Origin: Candidatus Electronema sp.
GTDB taxonomy: Bacteria > Desulfobacterota > Desulfobulbia > Desulfobulbales > Desulfobulbaceae
Length of the DNA stretch: 51,179 nucleotides
Assembly (NCBI GenBank): GCA_026645415.1
Contig: JAPEVH010000018.1
Span: 1 to 51,179 of the forward strand
Reading direction: 5' to 3'
The notes beneath the pieces were generated by a model. That model was not told the DNA's origin, did not search any database, and saw only the letters and a program-made list of their open reading frames with translations. Positions 39,806 to 48,070 of this stretch are shown piece after piece (the stretch's first letter is position 1; the number at the start of each line of letters is the position of its first letter). The position numbers and the translations under genes were made by a program.

Positions 39806-40018
39806 TCACCCTCGCCGCCGGGCAAAGCGGCTCCGCTGCAAGGCAGTGTTCGGCAGATTGGCAGGACTGCCCGGAGGCGGAATCACCCGGATGCCTGCGG
39901 CCTCAAGCTCTGCCTCTCCCTGCTTGATCGCCACGAAAAGCGAACGGAGATCATAGTTGTGCTGCGCGGCAAGCGCATCCTTGACAGCCCGTACCTCGGC
40001 AATAATTTCATCACTCAT
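39806..40018 (-). CDS. Small partner of PIN toxin, putative antitoxin
   Basis: The ATG at 40018 follows GGAGGAATGGACG and overlaps the PIN gene end by 8 bases. The 70-residue protein reads MSDEIIAEVRAVKDALAAQH then NYDLRSLFVAIKQGEAELEA, a pattern common in short genes downstream of PIN-domain toxins. It ends in a Pro/Arg-rich tail. The toxin-first order is unusual but known. Function assigned by context. Confidence 0.65.
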   Translation of the reverse strand: MSDEIIAEVRAVKDALAAQHNYDLRSLFVAIKQGEAELEAAGIRVIPPPGSPANLPNTALQRSRFARRRG

Positions 40019-40493
40019 CGTCCATTCCTCCAAGTAGCTCTTCAGGTGTACAGATAATAGGCAGCAACAGGCCCTGTTGCTCAAGATATTCGGCAATGCC
40101 TTCCTGAATCACCGGGTTGGCAATATGGCGGCAGTTCCAAGTGAGCAGGAAGTCAACATGATGCAGAGTGGCAACAGCAATATGCAGGGCATCTTCAACC
40201 GCTTTCGCAGGAACAAGCTGCCGGGCAATCATCTCTTCTGCCAGAGTGATCATCTCCTCTGTCACCTCCAGCAGGTCTAAGCCTTCAAGGGCAGCCAGTC
40301 TCCTTTGTGCAGCTTCGGCATTCCCTGCCGCGCATTCCTGCCTGACAGCCTGTGAGATCAGCAGTTCATACTCGCCGCGCTGTTCCCACCATGCCTGTGT
40401 AAGCTGCTGGTGCGCAGCCCCGATGATCGTCCTGCTCGGCCGGGCTGTCAGGTAGCTGACCACCGAAGTTTCTACATAGACCCTGCGTTTCAT
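40011..40493 (-). CDS. PIN-domain toxin-like RNase
   Basis: The 160-residue protein has a PIN fold: YVETSVVSYLTARPS near the N-terminus with the first acidic site at Glu8, ISQAVRQECAAG, AVEDALHIAVATLHHVDFLLTWN with Glu/Asp residues, and a final CTPEELLG, a variant seen in a subfamily of PIN toxins. In this variant the first Asp is replaced by Glu in the YVET motif. These enzymes cut RNA using Mg2+. It is paired with the 70-residue protein at 39806-40018. AAGGGAG precedes the ATG. Confidence 0.85.
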   Translation of the reverse strand: MKRRVYVETSVVSYLTARPSRTIIGAAHQQLTQAWWEQRGEYELLISQAVRQECAAGNAEAAQRRLAALEGLDLLEVTEEMITLAEEMIARQLVPAKAVEDALHIAVATLHHVDFLLTWNCRHIANPVIQEGIAEYLEQQGLLLPIICTPEELLGGMDDE

Positions 40494-40550
40494 GCTAACT
40501 CCCTTGTTCAGTTCTTTCTTTCGATCATGGCCCAGTCAATCCGTCCAGCC

Positions 40551-42344
40551 TTACTGCTCCGACTTGAGCACGGACAGAAAGGCGGACTGGGGAATATCCA
40601 CATTACCCACGGTCTTCATCCGCTTCTTGCCTGCCTTCTGCTTCTCCAGCAGCTTGCGCTTCCGGCTGATGTCGCCGCCATAGCACTTGGCGGTTACGTC
40701 CTTGCGCAGGGCCGCCACATTTGTCCGGGCCACCACATTGCCACCAATAGCCGCCTGAATAGCTATCTTGAACATCTGCCGGGGAATCTCCTCCTGCAAG
40801 CTCTCACACGCCTTGAGGCCGCGCTCGCGGGAACGCTGGCGGTGGGTGAGCTGGGAGAGCGCATCCACCCGCTCCCCATTCACCAGAATATCCAGCTTGA
40901 CTAAGTCGCTGGTTCGGTAGTCAAGCAGCTCATAGTCAAAGGAACCATAGCCTTGAGTGAGCGACTTCAGCTTGTCGTAGAAGTCATAGATCACCTCGGC
41001 CAGCGGCAGCTCACAGGTCATCTCAATCCGGCCCGGCATAGGGTAATGGTAGTGGATGTTCTCGCCGCGCCGCTCCATGCAGAGGTTCATCAGCGCACCC
41101 ATGTAGCGGTCAGGGATGAGAATGGTGGCCTTGATGAACGGCTCCTCAATATGCTCAATGGAACCGGGATCAGGAAAGAAGGAAGGGTTATCAAGCATCT
41201 GCTCCACACCGTTCTGGAGATACACGGCATAACGCACCGACGGCACGGTCAGAATGATCGAGATGTCAAACTCGCGCTCAATCCGCTCCTGCACTACTTC
41301 CAAGTGGAGCAGGCCAAGGAAGCCGCAGCGGAAGCCAAAGCCCAAGGCTGCCGATGAGTCCTTCTGAAAGGTGAGGGCGGCATCGTTGAGCTGGAGCTTT
41401 TCTAGGGCCGTGGCTAAGTCCTCGTAGTCATCCGCAGAGATGGGATAGATGGAGGAGAAGACCACCTGCTGGGCCTCCTTAAAGCCAGGCAGTGCTTTTG
41501 CGCAGGGCGCAGCTTTGTGGGTGATGGTGTCGCCCGGTTTGGTGTCCGCAACGGTTTTCACCCCAGCAATGACGTAGCCGATCTGACCCGCGCTCAGGCT
41601 CTCGCGCGGGGTGCGGGTCAGCAGGTACTGGCCTAACTCCTCGACGCGGTACTCCGACTTATTGTGCATAAAGGTGATCAGGTCGCCAGTGCGGATGGTG
41701 CCGTTGACAATGCGCACCGAGATGACCGTGCCCCGGTAGGCATCGTAGTTGGCATCAAAGATCAGGGCTTCCAGCGGCGCATTAGGGTCGCCTTTGGGCG
41801 GCGGCAGGTACTTGACTATGGCCTCAAGGATGTCCTCAACCCCTTTGCCCGTCTTAGCAGAGCAGAGCTGGATGGTGTCAGCACCCAAGCCCAAGTCATG
41901 GCTGATCTCGTGGGCCACCTTTTCCGGCTCCGCAGCAGGCAGGTCTATCTTGTTGATCACCGGAATGATCTCCAAGTCGTTCTCCATTGCCAAGTAGAGG
42001 TTGGCCAAGGTCTGGGCTTCCACGCCTTGGGCCGCATCCACCAGCAGCAGCGCGCCTTCGCAGGCTGCCAAAGCACGGGAGACCTCGTAGCTGAAATCCA
42101 CATGGCCGGGCGTGTCCACCAAGTTCAGGTAATACTGCTGGCCGTCCTTGGCCTTGTACGGCAGGCAGATGGTCTGGCTCTTGATGGTGATGCCGCGCTC
42201 GCGCTCAATGTCCATATTATCTAGGAGCTGATCCTTGAACTCCCGTGCTGTAACCAAGCCGCAGAGCTGAATCATGCGGTCAGATAAGGTGGACTTGCCG
42301 TGGTCTATATGGGCAATGACGCTGAAGTTTCTTATGTTTTTCAT
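40551..42344 (-). CDS. lepA: Elongation factor 4 (back-translocase)
   Basis: I chose the ATG at 42344 (MKNIRNFSVIAHIDHGKSTL), which gives the normal 597 residues; the frame extends to 42434 but that part is not conserved. The GTPase has G1 AHIDHGKST, G3 DTPGHVDF, G4 NKIDLP and the C-terminal LepA-specific domain ending with RKRKLLEKQKAGKKRMKTVG in split form. It acts on stalled ribosomes by reverse translocation. No Shine-Dalgarno is evident. rpoH is divergent from it. Confidence 0.97.
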   Translation of the reverse strand: MKNIRNFSVIAHIDHGKSTLSDRMIQLCGLVTAREFKDQLLDNMDIERERGITIKSQTICLPYKAKDGQQYYLNLVDTPGHVDFSYEVSRALAACEGALLLVDAAQGVEAQTLANLYLAMENDLEIIPVINKIDLPAAEPEKVAHEISHDLGLGADTIQLCSAKTGKGVEDILEAIVKYLPPPKGDPNAPLEALIFDANYDAYRGTVISVRIVNGTIRTGDLITFMHNKSEYRVEELGQYLLTRTPRESLSAGQIGYVIAGVKTVADTKPGDTITHKAAPCAKALPGFKEAQQVVFSSIYPISADDYEDLATALEKLQLNDAALTFQKDSSAALGFGFRCGFLGLLHLEVVQERIEREFDISIILTVPSVRYAVYLQNGVEQMLDNPSFFPDPGSIEHIEEPFIKATILIPDRYMGALMNLCMERRGENIHYHYPMPGRIEMTCELPLAEVIYDFYDKLKSLTQGYGSFDYELLDYRTSDLVKLDILVNGERVDALSQLTHRQRSRERGLKACESLQEEIPRQMFKIAIQAAIGGNVVARTNVAALRKDVTAKCYGGDISRKRKLLEKQKAGKKRMKTVGNVDIPQSAFLSVLKSEQ

Positions 42345-42434
42345 ATTTACTTGTATCTTGCCTGAAAAAGGTTTACTCTTGGTCTTCAGTAGAAAAGAGG
42401 CTGTATAAATATAATGAATTCTAAACTTTTTCAA

Positions 42435-42471
42435 GCAATACAGCGTGGCTTAGTTTTTTCCTCTGTATTGC
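42435..42471. promoter_or_regulatory. 9-bp inverted repeat in the lepA-rpoH divergent region
   Basis: GCAATACAG (42435-42443) and CTGTATTGC (42463-42471) are perfect inverted repeats 19 bases apart. It lies 63 bases before rpoH and 91 before lepA. It could be a divided operator or a leader hairpin. No confident sigma-70 promoter was found nearby. Confidence 0.45.
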
Positions 42472-42533
42472 GTGATTTTTTCCGTAGAATGCGGTAAGCT
42501 GCTTGCGCAAGGTGGCTAAATCCAGTATCGTTT

Positions 42534-43523
42534 ATGAACGAAATCAAGGAAGACAGCATCTTAGAAGTCGAGGTGAAAGAGGAGCAGAGCTATCATCCAG
42601 TAATGTTAGTTTCCTCTGATGAGGAACAGCTTCCTGCGGTCAGTAACCCGGCCCTGCATCGTTATCTGCAAGAGATCAGCCAATATGAGCTGCTTTCGCG
42701 TGAAGAAACAGAGGAACTGGCTATTCGTTTCCGCGAGACTGGCGACCCAGAAGCAGCCTACCGTCTTGTTTCCGCTAATCTGCGGCTGGTGGTCAAGGTG
42801 GCTATGGACTTCCAGAAATACTGGATGCAGAACTTCATGGACTTGGTGCAAGAAGGCAATGTTGGGCTGGTGCAAGCGACCAAGAAATTCGATCCCTATC
42901 GAGGGGTTAAGTTTTCTTATTATGCTGCCTACTGGATCCGGGCCTATATCCTCAAGTTCATCATGGATAACTGGCGGCTGGTCAAGATCGGCACGACGCA
43001 GAACCAGCGGCGGCTTTTCTTCAGTCTGAATAAGGAAAAAAAGCTGCTTGAGGCGCAAGGTTTTCAGCCAGATGTTAAGCTACTGGCCCAGCGTCTCCAT
43101 GTTAAGGAAAGCGAAATCGTGGAGATGGGTCAGCGCATGGATAGCTGGGAAGTCTCTTTGGAAGCACCAGTGTTCGGCGATTCAGAGGACGAACAGAAAA
43201 ACTTTTATCCAGCCAGCGGCCCGGCCGTGGAAGATATTGTTGCTGGGCATGAAATTCGCGAGCGAGTCTTTCATATTCTCAACGACATTGAAGGACTGCT
43301 CAATGAAAAAGAGTTGTTGATTCTCAATAGTCGCCTACTTAGCGACCAGCCGGAAACCCTTCAGACCATTGCTGAACACTTTCAAATTTCCCGTGAACGG
43401 GTACGGCAGATTGAGGCCAATCTCCTGAAAAAGCTGAAAGCTATCTTTGAAAAAGAATTACCAGATGCCCGAGACTTTCTTGATGCAGGAAAAACGGAGA
43501 CGCTTGGTGCAGGATTTCACTGA
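42534..43523 (+). CDS. rpoH: RNA polymerase sigma-32-like factor RpoH
   Basis: The 329-residue sigma-70-family factor has region 1.2/2 (LHRYLQEISQYELLSREET, NLRLVVKVAMDF and FMDLVQEGNVGLVQATKKFDP), the RpoH-box-like TQNQRRLFFSLNKEKK and region 4 LQTIAEHFQISRERVRQIEANLLKKLK. The protein should direct transcription of heat-shock and proteostasis genes. It is a little longer than E. coli RpoH (284) owing to N- and C-terminal extensions. The GTTNQRKLFF form and lack of region 1.1 argue against RpoD. It is followed 23 bp later by an aminotransferase gene. Confidence 0.9.
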   Translation: MNEIKEDSILEVEVKEEQSYHPVMLVSSDEEQLPAVSNPALHRYLQEISQYELLSREETEELAIRFRETGDPEAAYRLVSANLRLVVKVAMDFQKYWMQNFMDLVQEGNVGLVQATKKFDPYRGVKFSYYAAYWIRAYILKFIMDNWRLVKIGTTQNQRRLFFSLNKEKKLLEAQGFQPDVKLLAQRLHVKESEIVEMGQRMDSWEVSLEAPVFGDSEDEQKNFYPASGPAVEDIVAGHEIRERVFHILNDIEGLLNEKELLILNSRLLSDQPETLQTIAEHFQISRERVRQIEANLLKKLKAIFEKELPDARDFLDAGKTETLGAGFH

Positions 43524-43546
43524 ACTACCTCAGATACACGACTGAA

Positions 43547-44728
43547 ATGAACGTTCCCCTTTTGGATCTGCACCCGCAGACTACAGCCTTGCGTGAGGAA
43601 ATCCTCCAAGCAATCAGTGAGGTACTTGACTCAACCCAGTACATTCTCGGCCCAAAGGTTGCAAAGCTGGAGGAAGAGGTCGCAACCTACTGTGGCGCGG
43701 GCGTGGGTATTGGCGTGTCCAGTGGTACGGATGCCCTGCTGGCAGCACTTATGGCTTTGGAACTTAGGCAGGGCGATCTGGTACTAACCACACCGTATAG
43801 CTTTTTTGCCACAGTTGGAGCGATTCTTCGGGTTGGAGCACAGCCAGTCTTTGCCGATATTGACGCAGAGACCTTTAATATCGATCCTGACAAGATGGCG
43901 GAAATCCTAGCAGAGGATGCCAAGAACGGCCGGAAGATTAAGGCTATTATTCCTGTTCATCTTTTTGGCCAGTGCGCGGACATGGGTCGAATCATGGCTT
44001 TGGCTGAACAATACGAGATTCCGGTAATTGAGGACGCAGCCCAAGCCATTGGCGCGGAATATCCCCTGCTAGAGCAGGATGGAACCACGGTATGGCACAA
44101 GGCCGGGGCAATGGGTTTAGTTGGCTGCTACTCGTTCTTTCCGTCAAAAAATCTCGGTTGCCTTGGTGACGGCGGCATGATTGTCAGCTCAGATACTATC
44201 TTTACTGAAACGCTGCGCTGTTATCGTAATCACGGGGCCAAGCCAAAATACTATCACGCCAAGATTGGTGGTAATTTCCGCCTTGATCCGCTTCAGGCCG
44301 CTGTCCTCAGTGTTAAGCTGCCGCATTTGGAAGAGTGGCATAAGCAACGGCAGGCCAATAGCCGCATTTATCATGAGCTGTTCGCAGGATTGCCAGATAA
44401 TCCAGTGGTATTGCCTAGGGCTATCTATGCAGATAGTCCAGATGCCGAATCGCACAATCATCATATCTACAACCAGTTTGTCATCCGGGTGCCGTGCCGG
44501 GATGCTTTACGCCAACATCTGCAAGAACAGGGTGTGGGGTGTGAGGTCTATTATCCAGTCTGCTTACATCAACAGGACTGTATGAGAACATACGGCTACA
44601 ATGAAATTTCTTTGCCAATTGCCGAGCAAGCAGCTCAAGATTCTTTAGCGTTACCTATTTATCCAGAACTGAGCCGGACACAGCAGGAATACGTGGTCCA
44701 AGTCATTGCTGATTTTTACCGTTCCTGA
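43547..44728 (+). CDS. DegT/DnrJ/EryC1/StrS-family sugar aminotransferase
   Basis: The 393-residue PLP enzyme starts VPLLDLHPQ, typical of the family. It has the cofactor-binding SGTDALLAAL, EDAAQAIGA with the conserved Asp, and the Schiff-base lysine in SFFPSKNLGCLGDGG (Lys201). Members transaminate nucleotide-linked keto sugars for surface polysaccharides and antigens. The precise substrate cannot be deduced. It lies between rpoH and greA, not far from manC and ugd, which also make nucleotide sugars. A terminator follows. Confidence 0.92.
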   Translation: MNVPLLDLHPQTTALREEILQAISEVLDSTQYILGPKVAKLEEEVATYCGAGVGIGVSSGTDALLAALMALELRQGDLVLTTPYSFFATVGAILRVGAQPVFADIDAETFNIDPDKMAEILAEDAKNGRKIKAIIPVHLFGQCADMGRIMALAEQYEIPVIEDAAQAIGAEYPLLEQDGTTVWHKAGAMGLVGCYSFFPSKNLGCLGDGGMIVSSDTIFTETLRCYRNHGAKPKYYHAKIGGNFRLDPLQAAVLSVKLPHLEEWHKQRQANSRIYHELFAGLPDNPVVLPRAIYADSPDAESHNHHIYNQFVIRVPCRDALRQHLQEQGVGCEVYYPVCLHQQDCMRTYGYNEISLPIAEQAAQDSLALPIYPELSRTQQEYVVQVIADFYRS

Positions 44729-44757
44729 AGCTGATTGACCTTAACAAAGCCGTTTTT

Positions 44758-44785
44758 CCTGCCTTTGCGGCAGGATTTTATTTTT
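44758..44785 (+). terminator. Rho-independent terminator after the aminotransferase gene
   Basis: CCTGCC (44758-44763) pairs with GGCAGG (44769-44774) around TTTGC, followed by ATTTTATTTTT. Confidence 0.85.
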
Positions 44786-44818
44786 AAGCAATAAACGAAC
44801 GAGAAAGAGTGCTGAATC

Positions 44819-45304
44819 ATGGTTGAACGCATCCCCATGTCCAAAAACGGGTATCTCCAGCTTAAAAAGGAACTGGAGCGCTTGGAAAAAACTGAACGGC
44901 CTGATGTCGTCAAAGCGATCGAAGTAGCTCGCGCTCATGGCGACCTGAGCGAGAATGCCGAATATCATGCAGCTAAAGAGCGGCAGAGCTTGATTGAGGG
45001 CAGGATACTGGAGCTGAAAGATAAAATCGGCCGAGCTGAGGTGATTGACTGCACCAAAGTTGGTACCGAGCGGGCGGTTTTTGGTGCAGTTATCACCCTG
45101 ATGGACATGGACACGGATGAAGAGGTTACCTACCAGCTTTTGGGGCCAGAAGAGGCAGATGTCAAAAGCGGCTCTATTTCTGTGCTTGCCCCGCTAGGCC
45201 GTTCTATCCTTGGTAAAGCTGTGGGTGATGAGGTAAATGTTAAAACTCCTGGTGGCATACGGGAATTTGAGCTGATCAGCATTCAATCTGGGACGTTCTG
45301 TTAA
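44819..45304 (+). CDS. greA: Transcription elongation factor GreA
   Basis: The 161-residue protein has the N-terminal coiled-coil with the acidic tip GDLSENAEYHAAKERQ (about residues 41-56) and a C-terminal FKBP-like domain with SISVLAPLGRSILGKAVGDEV. It rescues backtracked RNA polymerase by stimulating transcript cleavage. An internal ATG at 44837 (MSKNGYLQLKKEL) would match E. coli length better and is a possible true start. Confidence 0.95.
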   Translation: MVERIPMSKNGYLQLKKELERLEKTERPDVVKAIEVARAHGDLSENAEYHAAKERQSLIEGRILELKDKIGRAEVIDCTKVGTERAVFGAVITLMDMDTDEEVTYQLLGPEEADVKSGSISVLAPLGRSILGKAVGDEVNVKTPGGIREFELISIQSGTFC

Positions 45305-45322
45305 GAAGCGTTATCTGTTCCC

Positions 45323-45922
45323 ATGAAACTGCTAGAAGTTATTCTCCCAGAACAGTTAGAAAGTTCATGGATAGCCGTGTTAGGGCGATTGCTCTTCTTG
45401 CTTGTTCTGTTTGTTTGCACTGTCTCAATTATGATGGCAGGAAAAAAAGCAGGCTATACAGGTTATATCGGGGAACGATTTCTTCACCTAGTGAACACAC
45501 CGTTTCATGAGGCAGGCCATGTTTTTTTCCGCGTTGGAGGACAGTTTCTGCACTCGCTTGGTGGTACATTAGGCCAGCTTCTCATGCCCCTGATTTGTGC
45601 GGCAACGCTCCTGCTACGCACCCGTGATGCCTTTGGTGCAAGTGTGAGCTTCTGGTGGTTTGCAGAAAATTTTGCTGATATAGCTCCCTATGTCAACGAT
45701 GCACGAGCTGGAGTTTTGCCTTTGCTCGGTGGTAATACAGGGAGAACATCACCTTATGGGTTTCATGACTGGGAATATATTCTCACGGAAACCAATCTCC
45801 GGCAGTACGACACCGCCTTTGCTCAGGCAAGTCATCTGCTTGCCGTTCTGTTGATGTGCACGGCTTTATTTTGGGGTGGCTTGATTGTATCAAAGCAGTG
45901 TAAGAGTCTTGTTGCCGATTGA
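45323..45922 (+). CDS. HEAGH-motif membrane protein (M50-like)
   Basis: The 199-residue protein has an N-terminal membrane segment (VLGRLLFLLVLFVCTVSIMM, about residues 19-38), a PFHEAGHVFF motif near residue 61-70, further hydrophobic stretches (TLGQLLMPLICAATLLL, and LLAVLLMCTALFWGGLI at the end) and a loop with FADIAPYVNDARAGVLPLLGG in split form. HExxH resembles an M50-type zinc site; the third ligand may be the Asp in YVNDA. I do not recognise a characterised member. It follows greA by 18 bp and may share its transcript. Confidence 0.7.
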   Translation: MKLLEVILPEQLESSWIAVLGRLLFLLVLFVCTVSIMMAGKKAGYTGYIGERFLHLVNTPFHEAGHVFFRVGGQFLHSLGGTLGQLLMPLICAATLLLRTRDAFGASVSFWWFAENFADIAPYVNDARAGVLPLLGGNTGRTSPYGFHDWEYILTETNLRQYDTAFAQASHLLAVLLMCTALFWGGLIVSKQCKSLVAD

Positions 45923-45943
45923 TTATTTTGAATAAAAACTAAT

Positions 45944-47350
45944 ATGCGCATTCAACCTGTTATTCTTGCTGGTGGTACTGGTACTCGTCTTTGGCCGCTT
46001 TCTCGCGAGCTATATCCCAAGCAGTTACTCTGTTTGACTGGCGAGCACACCCTGCTGCAAACCACCCTGCTCAGGGTCAGTTTGCTACCAGATGTCCTGC
46101 CCCCAGTCATTGTGGTTGGCGAGGAACACCGTTTCCTGACCAAAAGCCAAGTTGAGGATCTGCATCTTTTTCCTGAGTATCAAATTTTATTGGAACCACT
46201 CGGCAAGGATACGGCTCCGGCAGTTTGTGGTGCAGCTCTGCATCTTCGCCAGCAGGCGCAGGAGGACATTCTCCTGCTAGTATTACCTGCGGATCACCTC
46301 ATTGCTCGGCCTGACGATTTTGTCCAAGCTGTAGCCAAAGGGCGCGCTCAGGCTGAACAGGGCTGGCTGACAACCTTTGGCATTGTTCCAGATCGTCCTG
46401 AAACAGGTTATGGTTATATCCGGCGGGCAGATAATGGCGCGGTAGAGTCTTTTGTAGAAAAGCCTGATCTAACTACAGCGCAACAGTATCTTGCCCAAGG
46501 AGGCTGGCTCTGGAACAGCGGCATGTTTGCCTTTCCTGCGGATAAACTTTTAGCAGAATTTGCCCAGCATGCCCCGGAAATTCTCCACTGCATGGAACGG
46601 GCCGTACAGAATGGACGATCTGACGGAGTCTTCTTCCGTTTTGATGAAACTGCTATGCAACAATCTCCTGCTAAGTCTTTAGATTATGCTCTGATGGAGA
46701 AGACCGCTTGTGCAGCAGCGGTGGAAGCAGATTTCGGCTGGAGTGACATTGGTTCTTGGAGCACGTTGCATGAGGTAGCTGATAAAGATGAACAGGGCAA
46801 TGTGATTAGTGGTGACGTGTTGCTGGAGGATGTAGCAAATTGTCTGATTCGTTCAGAAGCCACCTTGGTCGCCGCCGTCGGTCTGCGCGACACGTTAGTG
46901 ATAGAAACCGCAGATGCAGTATTGGTTGCCCCGCTGAATCGTTCGCAAGACATCAAAGCAATTGTTAACAAATTGAAGCTGAAAAAACGGGATGAATTCC
47001 GAATTCACCGCACCGTGTATCGACCTTGGGGCAGCTACACGACCTTAGAACTGCATGATCGCTTTCAAATCAAACGAATTACAGTTGCACCCAAGGCAAG
47101 GCTTTCCTCACAGATGCACCATCACCGCCACGAGCACTGGGTGGTGGTACGTGGCACCGCCAAAGTAGAGAAGGATGGCGAGCAATTTCTCCTTCAAGAG
47201 GATGAGTCTACCTATATTCCACTCGGCACTGTGCATCGACTGGAGAATCCTGGTGTGATCTCGCTCGAACTGATTGAAGTTCAGATCGGCAGCTATCTTG
47301 GCGAGGACGACATTGTCCGTTTTGATGATGTGTACGGAAGAACGAGCTGA
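45944..47350 (+). CDS. manC: Mannose-1-phosphate guanylyltransferase / mannose-6-phosphate isomerase
   Basis: The 468-residue bifunctional enzyme has the nucleotidyltransferase signature LAGGTGTRLWPLSRELYPKQ (residues 8-27) and VEKP, with catalytic FGWSDIGSW near residue 265. The C-terminal cupin isomerase domain has RPWGSYTTLELHDRFQIKRI in split form, LSSQMHHHRHEHWVVV and ENPGVISLELIEVQIGSYLGEDDI. It makes GDP-mannose for polysaccharides. Length and domain order match ManC/AlgA. Next genes are yggS and ugd. Confidence 0.95.
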   Translation: MRIQPVILAGGTGTRLWPLSRELYPKQLLCLTGEHTLLQTTLLRVSLLPDVLPPVIVVGEEHRFLTKSQVEDLHLFPEYQILLEPLGKDTAPAVCGAALHLRQQAQEDILLLVLPADHLIARPDDFVQAVAKGRAQAEQGWLTTFGIVPDRPETGYGYIRRADNGAVESFVEKPDLTTAQQYLAQGGWLWNSGMFAFPADKLLAEFAQHAPEILHCMERAVQNGRSDGVFFRFDETAMQQSPAKSLDYALMEKTACAAAVEADFGWSDIGSWSTLHEVADKDEQGNVISGDVLLEDVANCLIRSEATLVAAVGLRDTLVIETADAVLVAPLNRSQDIKAIVNKLKLKKRDEFRIHRTVYRPWGSYTTLELHDRFQIKRITVAPKARLSSQMHHHRHEHWVVVRGTAKVEKDGEQFLLQEDESTYIPLGTVHRLENPGVISLELIEVQIGSYLGEDDIVRFDDVYGRTS

Positions 47351-47380
47351 TAATTCTATCAGATTTGATGTGGTACAAAT

Positions 47381-48070
47381 ATGATCTGTGATAATATAGA
47401 GCAAGTTCGCAATACTGTTCGGGAAGCAGCACTTCGTTCTGGCCGGAATCCTGATGCGGTGAAGATCGTGGCCGTGTCTAAGCATGTCTCTGTCACACGA
47501 GTGACAGCGGCACAGTCCTGTGGCCAAATTGTGTTTGGTGAAAATTATCTTCAGGAAGCCGCAGAGAAAATTAGCCAAATATCCGAGCCTGTAACGTGGC
47601 ATTTTATTGGTCATTTACAGACTAATAAGGCTGCTGCTGCTGCTGAACTATTTCAGATGATTCAGACTGTTGACCGATTAAAAATTGCTACAGCCTTGAA
47701 CACCCATGCAGAGCGTATAGGTAAATACTTAGATGTGCTGATTCAGGTCAATGTAGGTCGGGAAGCGCAAAAGTCTGGGGTACTGCCAGAAAACGCCGAA
47801 GGGTTGCTTCGGGATCTGCAATCGCTTGCTCATTTGCGGGTTCGTGGTTTGATGACCATGCCACCTTATGGCCGAGACTCAGAAGAAAGTCGCCTTTGGT
47901 TTCGTGCTCTCAAACAGCTTGCGCTCCAGCTCGCTGAAGAAGAACTTTTTTATGATAACAGCACAGTAGAATTATCAATGGGGCTATCAGGAGATTTTGC
48001 TGTTGCAGTCGAAGAAGGAGCAACGATGATTCGCATTGGCACGGCCATTTTTGGAGAAAGAAAAGAATGA
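47381..48070 (+). CDS. yggS: YggS-family PLP homeostasis protein
   Basis: The 229-residue alanine-racemase-like barrel has the PLP lysine in KIVAVSKHV (Lys34), FGENYLQEA, WHFIGHLQTNK, LIQVNVGREAQKSG, RGLMTMPPYG and LSMGLSGDFAVAVEEGATMIRIGTAIFG in split form. It keeps free PLP low and has no known catalytic activity. The stop overlaps the ugd start by 4 bases (ATGA), so the two are coupled. Confidence 0.95.
   Translation: MICDNIEQVRNTVREAALRSGRNPDAVKIVAVSKHVSVTRVTAAQSCGQIVFGENYLQEAAEKISQISEPVTWHFIGHLQTNKAAAAAELFQMIQTVDRLKIATALNTHAERIGKYLDVLIQVNVGREAQKSGVLPENAEGLLRDLQSLAHLRVRGLMTMPPYGRDSEESRLWFRALKQLALQLAEEELFYDNSTVELSMGLSGDFAVAVEEGATMIRIGTAIFGERKE

Noticed and set aside
38240-40057. Plus-strand 605-residue open frame with ALLQILQGR repeats
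   Set aside because: It is the antisense reading of the TPR repeats, which makes a regular but artificial repeat protein.
41664-42224. Plus-strand 186-residue frame
   Set aside because: Antisense shadow of lepA.
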